This document shows positions 32,717-45,005 of a stretch of 64,000 bases of DNA, piece by piece; position 1 is the stretch's first letter; every line of letters starts with the position of its first letter. This DNA comes from Mycoplasmopsis pulmonis (GTDB taxonomy: Bacteria; Bacillota_I; Bacilli_A; Mycoplasmatales; Metamycoplasmataceae). The stretch is from positions 558,001-622,000 of the forward strand of contig NZ_LR215008.1 in the NCBI RefSeq assembly GCF_900660575.1, given 5' to 3'. The translations under genes and the position numbers were made by a program. The notes under the pieces were generated by a model that was given only the letters and a program-made list of their open reading frames with translations, made no database searches and was not told the origin of the DNA.

Positions 32717-33683
32717 AAAAATTGACAATATTAGGCAAAACTTTTTTAATAAAGAAAACTTTTCTAAAAAAGTTATAGTTCAAAACTTAAAAGCAACTAG
32801 CTTTTTAATTCCTATTTTATTATTAGTAATTATTTTTACTTTTGTTCCTATCATAAAAACTTTTAAAGATGCCATTAGTGTTTATGAGCGTCATTCAAGG
32901 GTTAATTTTACTTTTGGTATAAGAAATTTTGAATCAACTTTTAATGATCCTTATTTTAAAGATGCTTTTTTTAATTCCAATATTCTTTTGGTAGTTGCCA
33001 CCCCTCTTGGAATAGTTGTAGCATTTTTATTTTCTTTGATCATAAATTCAATAGCACTAAAAGTTACTAAAAACTTTTTAATTACAACTTTGTATTCACA
33101 GTTTTTTATTTCATCTTTTGCTATAGGACTAAGTTTTATTTTCCTTTTTGGAGATCAAAAAAGTGTTTTTAATAAGCTTTTTGGAACAAACATTGCCTTT
33201 ACAAGAGAACATGTTTTATTAACCTTTTCAATTTTCCATATTTGAAGGCTTTTACCTTTTAATGTTGTTTTATTTTCATTTGCCCTTTCAAAAGCAAATG
33301 AAAAATATTCAAAAAAATTCAAAGTTGATAGATTGACAATAGCTGATAAAATCAAAAACGTTTATTGATTCTATATTAAAAGAGCTTTTATGTTGATTTT
33401 CTACATTAACTTTATAAGCGCTATTTTGCTCTATCCAGGGGCTATAATTGAATCAACTACTGATTTAAAATTAAATAAAGCTACTACTTTTGCAAGTTAT
33501 ATCTTCGATTTAATTAGAGGAACCAACTTCCAACCAGAAAGAGCCTCAGCTGCTTCATTTATAATTTTTGCTTACATAATGACATTAATTTTTTCTTTTT
33601 ATATTCTTACAAAAATAACAAGAAAAACATCAAGACACATTAGTGCAAAAATTGAGCAAAGGAGATTAAATCAATATGTTTAA
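32709..33683 (+). CDS. ugpA: ABC transporter permease, UgpA/MalF type
   Basis: 324 aa with about six membrane helices: LIPILLLVIIFTFVPII near residue 35, then a soluble stretch, and IFHIWRLLPFNVVLFSF in the region before the expected EAA loop, which is degenerate (KIKNVYWFYIKRAFML). It contains NVVLFSFALSKANEKYSK, like binding-protein-dependent sugar permeases. ATG 32709 lies within the end of the ATPase gene. It forms a heterodimer with the next permease. Confidence 0.75.
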
Positions 33684-34509
33684 AAGAACTCTTTTTTCAT
33701 TTGTTAAATATTCAATAGTTATTTTTGTATTGCTTTTAATTCTTTTTCCGCTTTATTATTTAATAACTCTATCTCTGACTTCCTCTAGTGAAGCTCTAAA
33801 AGATAACATTCGTTTTGTCCCTGATGGATTTAATTATAAAAACTATGATATTTTAAATAGTGAATTTTGATCGTCTTTAACTTATTCATTTTTTTTTGTA
33901 ATTACAGCCCTTACAATTAGACTAGTTTCTCTGTTTTTAGGTGGTTATGGCCTTTATCTAACAACAAGAAAAATAAAAACTCTATTCTTTTCAATATTTT
34001 TATTTTTCTCAATTGTCCCTGAAATAAGTATTTATTTAGGAATTAAAGGAGTACTTAATGACCTTAATATCTCCGACATAGTCTTTTCACTTTCTGCTTC
34101 ATCATTTTTTTCATTTTTTTCACTTAGCTATTTCCACAACTCATTTAACCAGGTAAGTCAAAAAGAAAAAGATATTATTAAAATTGATAATTTAAATAAA
34201 CTTGAAGTTTTTTACTATGTTTATTTACCTAAATTAAAAATGCCTATTTTCCTGACTGTTATTTTTACAACCATTTCAACATGAAATTCATTTTTATGAC
34301 CTTCTTACATCCTTTCCGGAAAAACAATAAATGGAGTTGGTTTTGATACAATTTCACTTTGATTCTTAAGAGTAGGAGACATTCCTCATGGAATGGGTAG
34401 ACATGAGAATTTAGTAGCAGCTGGTTCTGTTATTTCAATTATTATTCCTCTTGGAATTTACCTAATTTTTTCAAAACTAATAAATAGACAATTATATAAA
34501 TCAATTTAG
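33676..34509 (+). CDS. ugpE: ABC transporter permease, UgpE/MalG type
   Basis: 277 aa with about six membrane helices. It begins with FVKYSIVIFVLLLILFPLYY and carries SLTSSSEAL near residue 35, common in MalG-type permeases. The EAA-like loop reads EKDIIKIDNLNKLEVFYYVYLPKLK. TWNSFLWPSYILSG near 205 matches the family W-N-x-F-x-W-P pattern. It overlaps ugpA by 8 nt. No solute-binding lipoprotein follows, as in other mycoplasma ugp loci. Confidence 0.78.
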
Positions 34510-34565
34510 CTTATTTAACTTGGCAAGTTTAAAAAACTTAAAGATTAGCTTTATAAACAAATTGC

Positions 34566-34593
34566 AAAAAGCATCCTCAAAGGGTGCTTTTTT
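34566..34593 (+). terminator. Terminator after ugpE
   Basis: AAAAGCATCC pairs with GGGTGCTTTT (one G-T pair) around TCAAA and is followed by TTTTAATTT. The next 250 nt (34597-34844) have no gene or repeat that I can support. Confidence 0.7.
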
Positions 34594-34844
34594 AATTTAA
34601 AAATCTAGAAGCTCTTAGAAAGATTTTGGCTAAAAAAACTATTTAAAAACTTTGCTAAAGTTTAGTAATTGAATTGCTTAAACTGACAATGTTTTGTTTA
34701 TTAAATAAGACAATGTTTTTATAAAAGTTTTATAGACAAAAGCTTTTGTTTTAATTAGTTCTATAAAAAGTCTTTTTTGGCTTTTTGTTTTATTTAAAAC
34801 TTTTGAATTTGTTAGGTCAGTAAAATTAAAGATAAAACAATTAA

Positions 34845-34875
34845 AAAACTTACCAATATTTTTTGGTAAGTTTGT
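34845..34875 (-). terminator. Terminator of the MIB-MIP/F1-like gene run
   Basis: AAACTTACCAA and TTGGTAAGTTT form a hairpin followed by TTTTAATTG on the minus strand, about 30 nt past the last stop of the cluster. Confidence 0.65.
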
Positions 34876-34903
34876 TTGTAAAATAGGAATTTTATTATTA
34901 ATT

Positions 34904-37113
34904 TTATAAGCTTAAGAAAATTAATGGAAGTCCAGCAACAATTAAAGTAATAGAAATTAATGTAATTAAAATTATTAGAGTTTTTTTCTTTTTAAGATTC
35001 TTTTTAGTAAATGTAGAAATTCAAGTTCCTAATAAAGCAAGAGTACCCACCACTTCTAAGATAATACCCAAAATAAATTGAACATTTTTTTGTGTGCTTT
35101 TTTCTTCATTAAGTAAAACTTTTGATTCATTATAAGCTTTTAAAGCTTTAGTTTTTGTATCTTCTTCAGGATTTTTTGGATCTTTTGTATCTTGTCCAAT
35201 GTAAGTTAGTGCACTAAGATGTTTGATTTGTTGAGTTATTTTTTCTGTTTTATTAATGTAGCTTTCGTATCAAGTAAAAATATCAAAATTTGGATTATTG
35301 GCAATACTTTGAAGTTGGAAAACATCTTTTATTAGTTTATTAAAGAGCTGGTCTAGCACTTTAATATCCATGTTAGCTTCTTTGAATTTTTGTTTTATTT
35401 TGTCAAAGTCAATGTCATTTTTAAATGTTTGTCTAAATTTATCTATAACACTTTCAAAAGCACTAGGAATTGAAGCAAAAGGAGATATTTTAGTACTTGT
35501 ACCTTCTACTGTGAACTTTGAAGCAGAAAGAGCAGAAAGAATTAATCTTCTAATTTCTAAGTTAGATCTTCTTACTGATCCTTTAGTAAGGATACCTGTG
35601 GCATATTTATTTAAAATTTCTTCTTGTAACTTTGAAAAATCTAAACCATAAACAATTTGTGTTCCAAGACGATTAAAGGCTAAAAGAGCAGCTATTAAAT
35701 GACCCTCTCCTAAATTTATAAATTTCATAGTATCATCTAGACCAACTGATTTATATAAACTTACAAAAACATCTTTAACTTCATCAATTTGTTTTTCATA
35801 TAAGTGGTTAAATTTTTCTCTAAAAGATATATCAACAATTGGTGAAGGAAGATCAACATCAGCTAAATATTCACGAGTGCTTTCAGGAATGTTTCTATCA
35901 CTAACTTTAACAGTTACTCTTATCTTACCTTGAGTTTGTGATTGTTGATCTAAAGAATTGTTAGGCCCTTGACCTTGATCATGAATTTGAGTTACTTCAT
36001 ATAGAAATCTTGTATTTACGGGATTATTAAAAAAGAAATAATTTTCACTTTTTTATCAACATTAAAATTTTTAATTAACGCTGGAATATCTTTTAAATAT
36101 GAGTCTTTAATAATTGGAGATAAAATACTTAAACTTTGTTGATTAACAGTGTTACTATCTTCAATTTTTCCTTCATCTGGATCATTTGGAACCAATGGAA
36201 GAGGTTTAGGAAGCTCAGGTAAAGTTGGCTTAGGAGGAGGTGGAGGAGTTTGTTGTTCTTCATCTTCAAATCTATTTTGTTCAAGATCAAATTTAATAAA
36301 TCTTGAAGAATATTTTGAACGAATATATTCTTCCCAATCTTTAAAGCCTTTTGGTACTTTAAAAACTATAGCTGCATTGGAGTCTTTTTCATCAAATTTT
36401 AGAAGATCTTCTTCTGAAATTTCAGGGGCATCTTTTTCATTGTAAATAATTGAATATAAATCATTTATTAACTTTTCAGAGTATTTTTTAGTAGTGTCTT
36501 TAATTTCATCGAGTAACTTAATATTTTTGATTTTTTCAGTTGAAGTTACTTTTCCATTTGGGCCAATTTTACCTACATATGAATTTTTGCTATCACTTTG
36601 TTCTCCAAAAACAATTTGTTCATATGTTTTAGTTTCTTTTTTGCCATCTTTTTCTTCTTCAACAGTTACACTTCCTCAATTAAGTTCTTTTAATGTTGAA
36701 AGGGCATTTAAAAAAACAGTGTGAAAGCCAAATTTACTATAGTTTTGCTCAATTTCTTTTTTATTTTTTTCTAAAAAATTAATGATGTTTTGAATGTAGG
36801 CTGTTTTGGTGATTTTTTTATAAGCATCAGTTTCAATCTTTTGGATTTTAGCTTTTTCATCCTTTAATTTACCAATGGTTGCAAAAACAGCTTTTCCAAA
36901 GGCATCTTTTAGGCCTTCACTTACTACTCCAGCAAATTGATCAAAAGCTACACTAACATCTCTTTTTTGCTTTTGGGGATCTTTAGGTGTGTTTTGACCG
37001 CTTTCAGTTTGAGCTTGAGTTGGAGTTGCACTAAGAGAAAAAACACTAACTAAAGATAAAGAACCAATTAAAGCTAAACTAACGAGTTTTTTCTTTTTAT
37101 TTTTCATGTTCAA
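34904..37113 (-). pseudogene. Large membrane-anchored protein of the F1-like cluster, frameshifted
   Basis: About 736 residues if repaired. A signal peptide or N-terminal anchor (SLALIGSLSLVSVFSLSATPTQAQ) is followed by a long extracytoplasmic region with a Pro-rich linker (PPPPPKPTLPELPKPLPLVP, about residue 280) and a C-terminal membrane helix (IILEVVGTLALLGTWI, then TLIILITLISITLIVAGLPLIFL). The upstream frame stops about 345 residues in. The downstream frame continues the protein from about 36054. Adding one base to a 6-A run (plus-strand T's 36049-36054) joins them. This could be a mutation, an A-run switch, slippage-tolerated, or a sequencing error. Large proteins with this end-anchored plan occur in mycoplasma type 3 F1-like clusters. 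It overlaps the previous gene by 17 nt. Confidence 0.6.
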
Positions 37114-37570
37114 ACTCCTCTAGTTTAAAAAGTTCTTTCATTTGTTCTTTGTAAATTTGATATTCAATTTCACTAATTTTTAAAAAATCTTCAAAGTCTA
37201 TACCAATTTTTTGCATTAAGTTAAACTCTGCTAATTCTTTTGAAAGAGTTTTTATCTTTTCTTTGTTGTTAATTTTTTTATTAGTTTTTTCATAAAGATT
37301 TTTTTTATTTGAGCTATTTACCCAAATATTGTTGTCAGAGACAAGTACATTACAATTTTTTAAAAAAACATATTTTTTGTTTTTAGTTTTAAGATTCTCA
37401 ATTTCAATTAAATTTTTTTCATAACTAGCAACCGAGTTAGGATCAAGGACAAAAAATTGATTTTCACTCTCTGAAACAAGTGAGATTTTAGAATTAGAAA
37501 ATCTCAATTGTTGGTTGTCTAAAAAATGAATTCTAAGGTCAAAACCAATATTATTTGTTGAATTTTTCAT
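37097..37570 (-). CDS. Possible F1 epsilon-like protein of the X0 cluster
   Basis: 157 aa. The N-terminal half is predicted strand-rich (FDLRIHFLDNQQLRFSNSKISLV, then FVLDPNSVASYEKN), the C-terminal half helical and charged (KIKTLSKELAEFNLMQKIGIDF, EYQIYKEQMKELFKLEEF). A beta-domain followed by helices fits an epsilon subunit, and it lies 2 nt after the gamma-like gene, the place of epsilon in this type of cluster. Sequence identity to real epsilon is too weak to see by eye. The call rests on context and secondary-structure impression. Confidence 0.4.
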   Translation of the reverse strand: MKNSTNNIGFDLRIHFLDNQQLRFSNSKISLVSESENQFFVLDPNSVASYEKNLIEIENLKTKNKKYVFLKNCNVLVSDNNIWVNSSNKKNLYEKTNKKINNKEKIKTLSKELAEFNLMQKIGIDFEDFLKISEIEYQIYKEQMKELFKLEEFEHEK

Positions 37571-37572
37571 AA

Positions 37573-38481
37573 CTATTTTTCCTTTTTATCAAGTGAGAAT
37601 CTAATGTTGTTTCTAGTTAATAAAACAATTTCTTCAATTTCTTTTTCCCTTTGGATTTTAATGATTTGTCTAGATAATTTTAAAATTTCTTCTTCAACAT
37701 CTTTGATTATTTTGTTAATTTTTACCAAAAAGCTTTTAGAGCTAAAAAATGAAGATTCGATAATTAAAGATTGAATTGCATTCTCCAAATAAACATTTAT
37801 TTGTGATTCAACAAAATTATTGACATCTGGATAAAACTTTAGTTTATTTGGTTCAAATTTAAACTTGATTTCATTTCTTGAATTTAACTTAGAAGCATCA
37901 AAGTCATCTATTGGAAGAATTGTAAAGAAGTTGTTGTAGTTTTTGTTTGAGTTAATAATAAAGTTAACTTTTTCATAGTCATTTTCAAAATATAAAGCTT
38001 TAATTAATCTACTTAAATAAAGAGCAAAGTTGCTTTTAACTTTTTTTAAATCAAAGATCTCAACTATTTTTAACTTATTTTTTTGACAAAACTCAAGAGC
38101 TCTTGGACCTATTGGCACAAATTCAATATTTTTATCTTTGCTTTGATTTAAGATCATATTTTCATAACGAATATATCCATCAGTTGAGTCTTTTTCATCT
38201 TCTGTTAAATAAATTCAAAGCTCTTTTTTTTCAGCAAATTTATCAATTAAAAAATTAGTAATTTTATTTTTACTTTTTTTATTAATAAAATCATTTTCAA
38301 CATTGTATTTATCTCTAAGTAAATTAAACAAAGCCTTGTTAATTAAACAATTATTTGTATAAACATTCAAAGACTTGCTAAGTTTCATAATGTTAATTAA
38401 ACCAATGTTTTTGTCATTAATAGCTCTTATTCTAATTTTTTCTAAGTTGCTTTTTCTCTGGGAAAGTTTTTTAAAATCCAT
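37573..38481 (-). CDS. F1 gamma-like subunit of the X0 cluster
   Basis: 302 aa. The N-terminus LEKIRIRAINDKNIGLINIM resembles the first long helix of F-type gamma (pattern L-x-x-I-x-x-R-I-x-S-I-x-x-T-x-K-I-x-x-x-M). The C-terminus, VYLENAIQSLIIESS then IKDVEEEILKLSRQIIKIQ and EIEEIV, follows the last gamma helix (Y-L-x-x-x-I-x-x-A-L-L-E-S, then L-x-x-x-x-N-x-x-R-Q-x-x-I-T-x-E-I-x-E-I-V). Length is typical of gamma. In F1 motors gamma is the shaft inside the alpha/beta ring. Here no alpha or beta gene is nearby. The call is structural inference from both ends; the middle is unrecognisable. Confidence 0.6.
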
Positions 38482-38506
38482 ATTTTCTCCTAAATTTGTC
38501 TTTAAT

Positions 38507-39985
38507 TTAAATGCTTTGTGTTTTCATATTTTTGTTTTGGAATCTAGCCGCAATATAGATAGTTTTTACAAAAGAAACTAAAAACAATAGACTAATAAAG
38601 GCAATATTTACAAGAACAAAGATTTCATCAAGTGATATTTGAGAATTAATAGCATAGAAAGCATAATTTTGTTTGTTTAATAAGATAACTTGTAATCCAG
38701 CAAAAACAAGAGTTGTTATACTTGAGACTAAAAAGATTAAGATAAAGATCATGTTGTGGTTTTCTGATGATTTGTTTTTGAAAACAAAAAACCCAACATT
38801 AATTGCACTTATTAAAGAAGTTGATAAAAGATGAATATTTTTTTGTAGGGGATTGTCTATAAAAAGAGTAACTAAATAGTAACTAATTCACATCAGACTT
38901 GTAAAAAATGATAAATAAAGTATGCTAATTAAATTTGAAGATGAAAGTTTCTTGTTTCAATATTGTAGAAAAATATTTATAACAAGAAGAGCTAACAAAA
39001 CAGCAACTTGAACTAAAAGGTAAACTCATTGAAGATTGTAATTTCCTGGAACTATACTAAAATCAACTTTAATAAACAAAATTCTAATAAATCATATTAA
39101 AACAGCTGCATAAATTGCCATATTTAAACTAATTTGATTTTTGAAATATTCATTAGTAAATTGTTTTGACATTAAAAAGACAATGTTTTGTAAATTAACT
39201 AAAACTAACAAAATTAGTAAAGCCAATGATGCAAATGTCATAATTAGTAGATTTGAAGTTTTTTTAACTTCAAATATTTGAACTAAATAATCATAAAATT
39301 TATTTTCATGAAAAAGAAATCCTGGGATGCTTGGTCCTTTTAAAAATGCATAACTAAAAGTATAAAAAAGTCCAAAAAGAATTATTTGTGATATAAGGGA
39401 TAAAATACCTATTCAACGGCTTTTAAAGAAAATTGGGTTTGTTTTTTTATTTTGGAAATTCAAGTATAGAAAATAAGCTATGTTTAAAACAATTAGAGGT
39501 ACAAAAATATAAATTAAATCAAAATAAGATTGAGCAACACTTGCATAAACATCAATAGTTGAATTAGCATTTATTTTATTATAAGGATTAAAAAAGATTA
39601 AAAGTGCTAATGAAGATATTGAAAAAGACAAATACAATAAAAATCAAATTCAATAGTTTTTAATTGATTCTCTTTGGAAATGGACTGAGCTATAGTTTTT
39701 CTTAATGGAATAAACTAAAACAAATATCAAAATAAAGGTTTTATAAAAAATTACATAATTAAATTGTTTGTCAAATAAATTTTTAAAATTCAAAAAGATT
39801 GGTATGTCGAAATCTTTTGTTGCATTAAAGATTGTTTTTTCGTATAGAAAAAAGATTAAAATAAAACAAATTGCAAAAAGGACTAAAATGGTTGATTTAT
39901 AGAACTTTAATAGCAATTTTTTATTTTCCAAAATTAAATGTTTGGAATAGATTTTTTTCTCTGAAATAGTATTGTTAATCTGCAT
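38507..39985 (-). CDS. Polytopic membrane protein of the F1-like/X0 cluster
   Basis: 492 aa with about 12 hydrophobic segments, for example STILVLFAICFILIFFL near residue 31, LLIMTFASLALLILLVLVN mid-protein and NMIFILIFLVSSITTLVFAG near 415. It has no signature of known transporters or of F0 a/c subunits. Position upstream of the gamma-like gene and downstream of MIP fits the unknown membrane part (X0) of mycoplasma type 3 F1-like ATPases. It starts 16 nt after the MIP stop. The membrane nature is certain; the role is inferred from context. Confidence 0.6.
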
Positions 39986-40001
39986 ATATTTAAACTCTTA
40001 A

Positions 40002-42407
40002 TTATGAGTTATTCGCCTTTGCTGAATTGTCAAATTTAAAATCATTTGGAACTTCTTTTATATTTTCAAAAAGATTAGTTTTAAATGAATCTCCATATAA
40101 TTTTTTAAGAGCCTCTCGATATGAAGCACCTTCTTTTTGGTCTTTTCCTCCTCCATAAATTAGGTCATATTGACCAAGATTATATTGTCCATATAAACCT
40201 TTGTAATCAAATCCTTCTGAACGAAAAGCTGAACTAATACCTGAATTTGTTGAAGTAGCTCCTGTATGTCAAACTGAAACTAATTCATTATTTTGATTTC
40301 TAATTGAACTTCCTGAACTACCACCAATTGGTGAATAATGTTTTGGAGCATAACTCAAACCTGAATATAAATATTTTTTACCATCATATTCAAAATATTT
40401 TATTTGCTGAGTTTCTGGATCTCTTTTAGCAGTTTCAATTGGTGAAAGAATAAATAAATCAGCAATTCCTGGTTTATCAATAAATGATCTATAACCTAAA
40501 GTATAAGATAAATAATTTCCATTTTTAATTTGATCTTTAAAGTGATCTTCTCCATTTTCAGGAATACTTAACTGACCATATCAACTTGACTCTCCATTTA
40601 CTCATAGAGATGTACTTACTTTATTAAATTCAATTTGTCTAGAATCTTGATATTTATCTAAAAAATAATCACCTGCTGTAGAAGGAAAACCAAGAGCAAA
40701 TAAAGAATCACCTTTGTATTTTGCATCTCTTTCTGCTCTAGATAAAGGTACATCTATTTTTGAAGAATCTTTTAAATATGAGTTTTTTAAGAATTTAATA
40801 TGATCAGCAGTATTTTCTGCATATCCATTAGTAAATTCTCTTGCAAATTCTTCAGCTGATGCTCTAGTTTGAAGATCTAATTTTGTAAAATCAATTTCCA
40901 AAACAGCAAAATCAATAAATTCTTGGAAATCTTTATATTTGGTCTTTTGTTCCTCAACTAAATAATCACTTGGATTTGATCTTAAGTAATCAGTAGCTGT
41001 ATAAACTACTTTAAAAGGATTTTCACTTTGACCACTTTTTTTTACAATTCCAATTTGAGTCATAAAGTCATTTTCCAAAGTTGTCTTTAAAGTTGTTCTA
41101 ATAGGAACATTTTTATTAAACTTTGTAATACCTAAATTTTTTGTTTCTGCATTAACTTTATCTATAACGTGAACATTAGTACCAAAGTATCATTTAGTTG
41201 GGTATTTACCATTATTTGTTTTTTCATAATCCAAAATTCACATTGTTCCAGTATCTTTAGTTGAAACTTCGGCATCTTCAATTTCACCATTTGCATTTTT
41301 CTTTGGATTAAAAACGTCCACTGAATAAGTTTGAAGTGCTATTTTTTTATACATTTCATTTGGAAGTGTTCTTGCCAAACCAGCTACTGAATATGAATTT
41401 CGATTAACAGAGTCTACTCAAGAAGGACCTTTAACAACTGTTTCTTCTTTTATGTTTAAACCTAAATTTTTACCACTTTGATCATAAACAGGAACAGTAA
41501 AACCTTTTACTAGTTGATTTTCATATGAATCTTGATTTAATTCTTTAGCTTTTTTATCAAATTCACTTTCTGCAGTTGAATTTCTTTTTATATCTTCTCT
41601 ATATTTAGTGATGTCAAAATTACCAGCTCCTAATTGTCTTTTTAGTATATCTAGATATTTAGGATTGTCTTTATGGAATCTTTCTAAAGAATTAGCCGCT
41701 ACATATTCTTGTAAATCAGATTTTAAAGCAGAAGAAGCATCACTTTCAATTTTTCCATCTGATCCTATATTAAAAGGACTAGTTTTAAAGCCATCAATTA
41801 GAATTTTTTCATCACGTTTTGATTTATTGTGAACATTTGTAACTTCAACTAATATATAGATTTTACCAGTTGTATTTGATATAGATCTACCTTGAGCATC
41901 TCTATCTGGAATTAGAGCTTTAGCTTTTAGTGAAAAATTTGAATCACTTGTTACTAATTCAAGACTTTCTAGTTGAATATCTGTTGCATAAAGATGTTCT
42001 TTTGATCTTCCTAATGGTTCATATTTGTTTATGGTAATTGTTTTGGTATCAAAAACTAAATTATCATAATTTGGTGTTTTTGAATTAGGAATTTCAATTG
42101 GCTTTTTACTTGGATTTATAGAATCAATTTCTTTTTTCTTAGCCTCTATATCCTTTGTTAATTTTTGAAGTTCTTTATTACTATCTTCAATTTGTTTTTG
42201 AATTTCTGGAGTTTTATTAGCACTATTTAACATAGAAATTTTGTCTTCTAAAGTTTTTCTTTGAGTTGTTAAATTATTAATTTGCTCTTGAAGGCTATTA
42301 ACTTTTTTATCATCTGATGAATTTAGACAAGAAGTTAAAACTAAAGGAGCAAATCCTAAAACTAGAGTTGAACTAAAAATTATCATTTTTTTTCATTTTC
42401 TTTTCAT
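40002..42407 (-). CDS. mip: Mycoplasma immunoglobulin protease (MIP), DUF31 serine protease lipoprotein
   Basis: 801 aa. A lipobox TSC near residue 33 and a coiled coil of about 65 residues (SLQEQINNLTTQRKTLEDKI) precede a trypsin-fold domain. The likely triad is His in YFGTNVHVID, Asp in DFAVLEIDF and Ser in PIGGSSGSSI (G-S-S-G-S). MIP cleaves IgG heavy chain between VH and CH1 once MIB has captured the antibody. Start ATG 42407 adds MKRKWKK before the hydrophobic signal. The gene directly follows MIB on the same strand, the known MIB-MIP order. The triad is complete, so activity is expected. Confidence 0.87.
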
Positions 42408-42443
42408 TATAACCACCTTTTAAAGTATTTCTAGATTTTGAAA

Positions 42444-45005
42444 TTATATAAAATCAACATTATCTTTTTCAGTTGTTCTTCTACCTATTAAACTATTTTT
42501 TAATTGAGAATTATTTCTATCAACTATAATTTCTGGATCTGAACCTAAATTATCTTTTGCTAGTTTAAGTAATAGATTAAGATTTGCTTGTCCTGAACCA
42601 TTTAGTTGGGCGCCATTTTTTGAAGTAATTTTCAATTTTTTGGTTTGATTACCATTAGAAAATTCAATTTTAGCAAATGGAGGTCCAGGCTCTTCATGAG
42701 ATATTGCATCAAATTGAGCTTCATTTAACTCTTCTACATCAATTTCAAAAACACTACCTGTATTATGTAATTTTAAGTTTTTAATTCTACGCCTACCATT
42801 TTCGGTTTTTTGCTCATCAGAGAAAATTAGACCTCTTAGAGATTTTATGGCTGGAACTCTACTAAAATCAAGTCTTGTTGGATAAGAGTTTTGTCCCTCT
42901 TTATGGTCAGGATCAAGTCCTGGACCAAAACCACCTTGGAAGATTTTTTCATTATTTCTAGTAAAGTATGCCATTCTTAGACCCAAGTTAATTCTTTTTA
43001 AATCTTTATCATAGTCTTTTGCATCAAAGGCTAAAGTGTTAAAGACTATTCTTGAATAAGGAAGATCTCTTCTATTAGCTTCATGAACATAGTTATAATC
43101 AATTGTATTTACTCAAGCAACATTTCTAAGAGCATAAGGATTTATTGTTCATTGATCAAAATAAGGTCTGTGTTTGCTTGTAAAAATTCCTAACTCATCA
43201 ATTTCTTTGTTTTCTAATTCAATTAATGATGAAGTGTTGAAACCTTCAAAAAATAGTTCTAATTGAGCTAGTTTTTTAGGTAAAACTTTTAGTATCTCAG
43301 AAAATCTTTGATTGTCATCTTTTAATCCCATGTTCATTATTCTATAAGAAGTTATTGGTTTACCATCTCTTGTTAGATCTTCAATTAATTTTTTAGCTTT
43401 TGAATAACCACTTGGATTTGCTGCATCAATTGTAACAACAACTCCTTCGTTTCTATGTTTGTCACTTTTTACATCTCTTGTTAATTTAGAGATATTGATT
43501 CCATCTCTTTTTGAAACATTATACTTTTTATATTCAGGGCTAGTGGTAATGTCAGTTTTGGTTCATCCAGGATAGCTTCCTTCACCAATTTGGCCACCAA
43601 AACGTCAATTTCAACTTGAATAACCAAAAGCTCTTCTTTCAGTGTTATCTTTTTCATAAAGAATTTTAGTTCCATTAATTAAAGGAGCTTTTGAATATGA
43701 ATTTATCTCACCTTTTGAGTTTATAAAAACGTTGTCATTTTCTTCATCAATAACATAACCTTTTCTAATATCTTGCTCAGTGTTACTATCTAATTTGGTA
43801 AACAAATTAGTGTCAATCACGTTTATTGTTCTAATGTAATACTCTAATACATGACCTTTTTTCTTACCTTCAAAACAATTAGGTCCAAAATAACATTTTA
43901 TTTTTTTCTTAGGATCTTTTGCATAAGGATCATAGTCATCAACTACTTCCTGAATTCTTTTTTTTCTTATTTCAGCTAATTTTTTAACATCATCAAGGGT
44001 ATAACCATTTTTTAAGAATTTTTGAAGTTCTGGATTTGGATCGGGAGTATCATCTCCTCTATAATCACGATTATGAAGATTAGGATTTACTCAATTTGGA
44101 TCATCAATTAGTTGTTTAAATTTTGCAATAACTCTTGTATAAAATTCAGTTGGATTACCAGCTAATTGATCTGCTATCTTATAAACATCTGATTCTTTTG
44201 CATTTAATAAATTAGGTAAAAAGTTTTGATTAGCAAGGAAATTTTGTTTTAGACCTTTTAATCCATTTTGTCTATTTTTTTCAATATACTCTGGAGTTAC
44301 CTCAGCAGAAATAACATGGTCAGCTATGTCATTTCGATAAGGATTTCTATTTGCTATTTTATCATCAATATCTTTTTGAGATACTTTCCTTGTTCTTGGT
44401 GTTCTAACTTTAACTTTTATATCAACACCACCAAATTTAACTATTTTATCAACTATTTGACCCTCTTTTGCTTCATCACTAGGTTTGCTTTGTCTTATAG
44501 GAGGGGTTTTTTTAGGCTCTTCAACTTTAGGTTGAGGTGGTAAGGGTTTAGGCTGTGGTTTAGGTATTGGTTTAGGAATTTCGGGTTTAGGAAGAGGAGC
44601 AGGTTTAGGCTCTGGCTTTGGCTTTGGCTCTGGTTTTGGTTCTGGCTCAGGCTCGGGCTTAGGCTCAGGTTTGGGTTCTGGTTTTGGCTCTGGTTTAGGT
44701 TCAGGTTCAGGTTCAGGTAAAGGTTGAGGTTCTTCTTTAGGTTTTTCAGGCTCTGGAAGAGGCTCTTGAATTTCAGGAAGATTAAAATCAGTATTAGAAG
44801 GAGCTGCTTGTCTATAATCAAGATTATTTTTTGGAATTAATTTAATTTGATCAGGATCTGTATCTCGTAAAAGTTCATTATGTTCATTGGAATTTTTGTT
44901 ATTAGAAAAATAAATTAATGCAGCAGAACCTACAGAAAGGGGCAAAGTTGCAGATAATATAAACAACAATTTTTTTCTGGTTTTTCCAGTTTTAAAAATT
45001 TTCAT
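42444..45005 (-). CDS. mib: Mycoplasma immunoglobulin-binding protein (MIB)
   Basis: 853 aa. An N-terminal membrane anchor ([21 protein letters not shown]) is followed by a Pro/Glu/Lys-rich spacer of about 90 residues with EPKPEP repeats, then a large folded region. That region includes [33 protein letters not shown] near 460 and the arm segment [16 protein letters not shown] near 590, which I recognise from MIB proteins. MIB binds the VL/VH part of antibodies outside the cell and delivers them to MIP. Two Cys (CYFGPNC) lie mid-protein. The start follows AAAGGAA. First gene of a run of six on this strand. Confidence 0.85.

Noticed and set aside
36046..36055. Programmed -1 ribosomal frameshift as the sole explanation
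   Set aside because: The run is preceded by T, so the canonical X-XXY-YYZ heptamer is not in frame, and no clear downstream stimulator is visible; mutation, transcript slippage or sequencing error remain open.
44495..44821. Leu/Asn/Ser-rich frame in the MIB Pro-Glu-Lys spacer
   Set aside because: A second frame of the EPKPEP-coding repeats; codon periodicity, not a gene.
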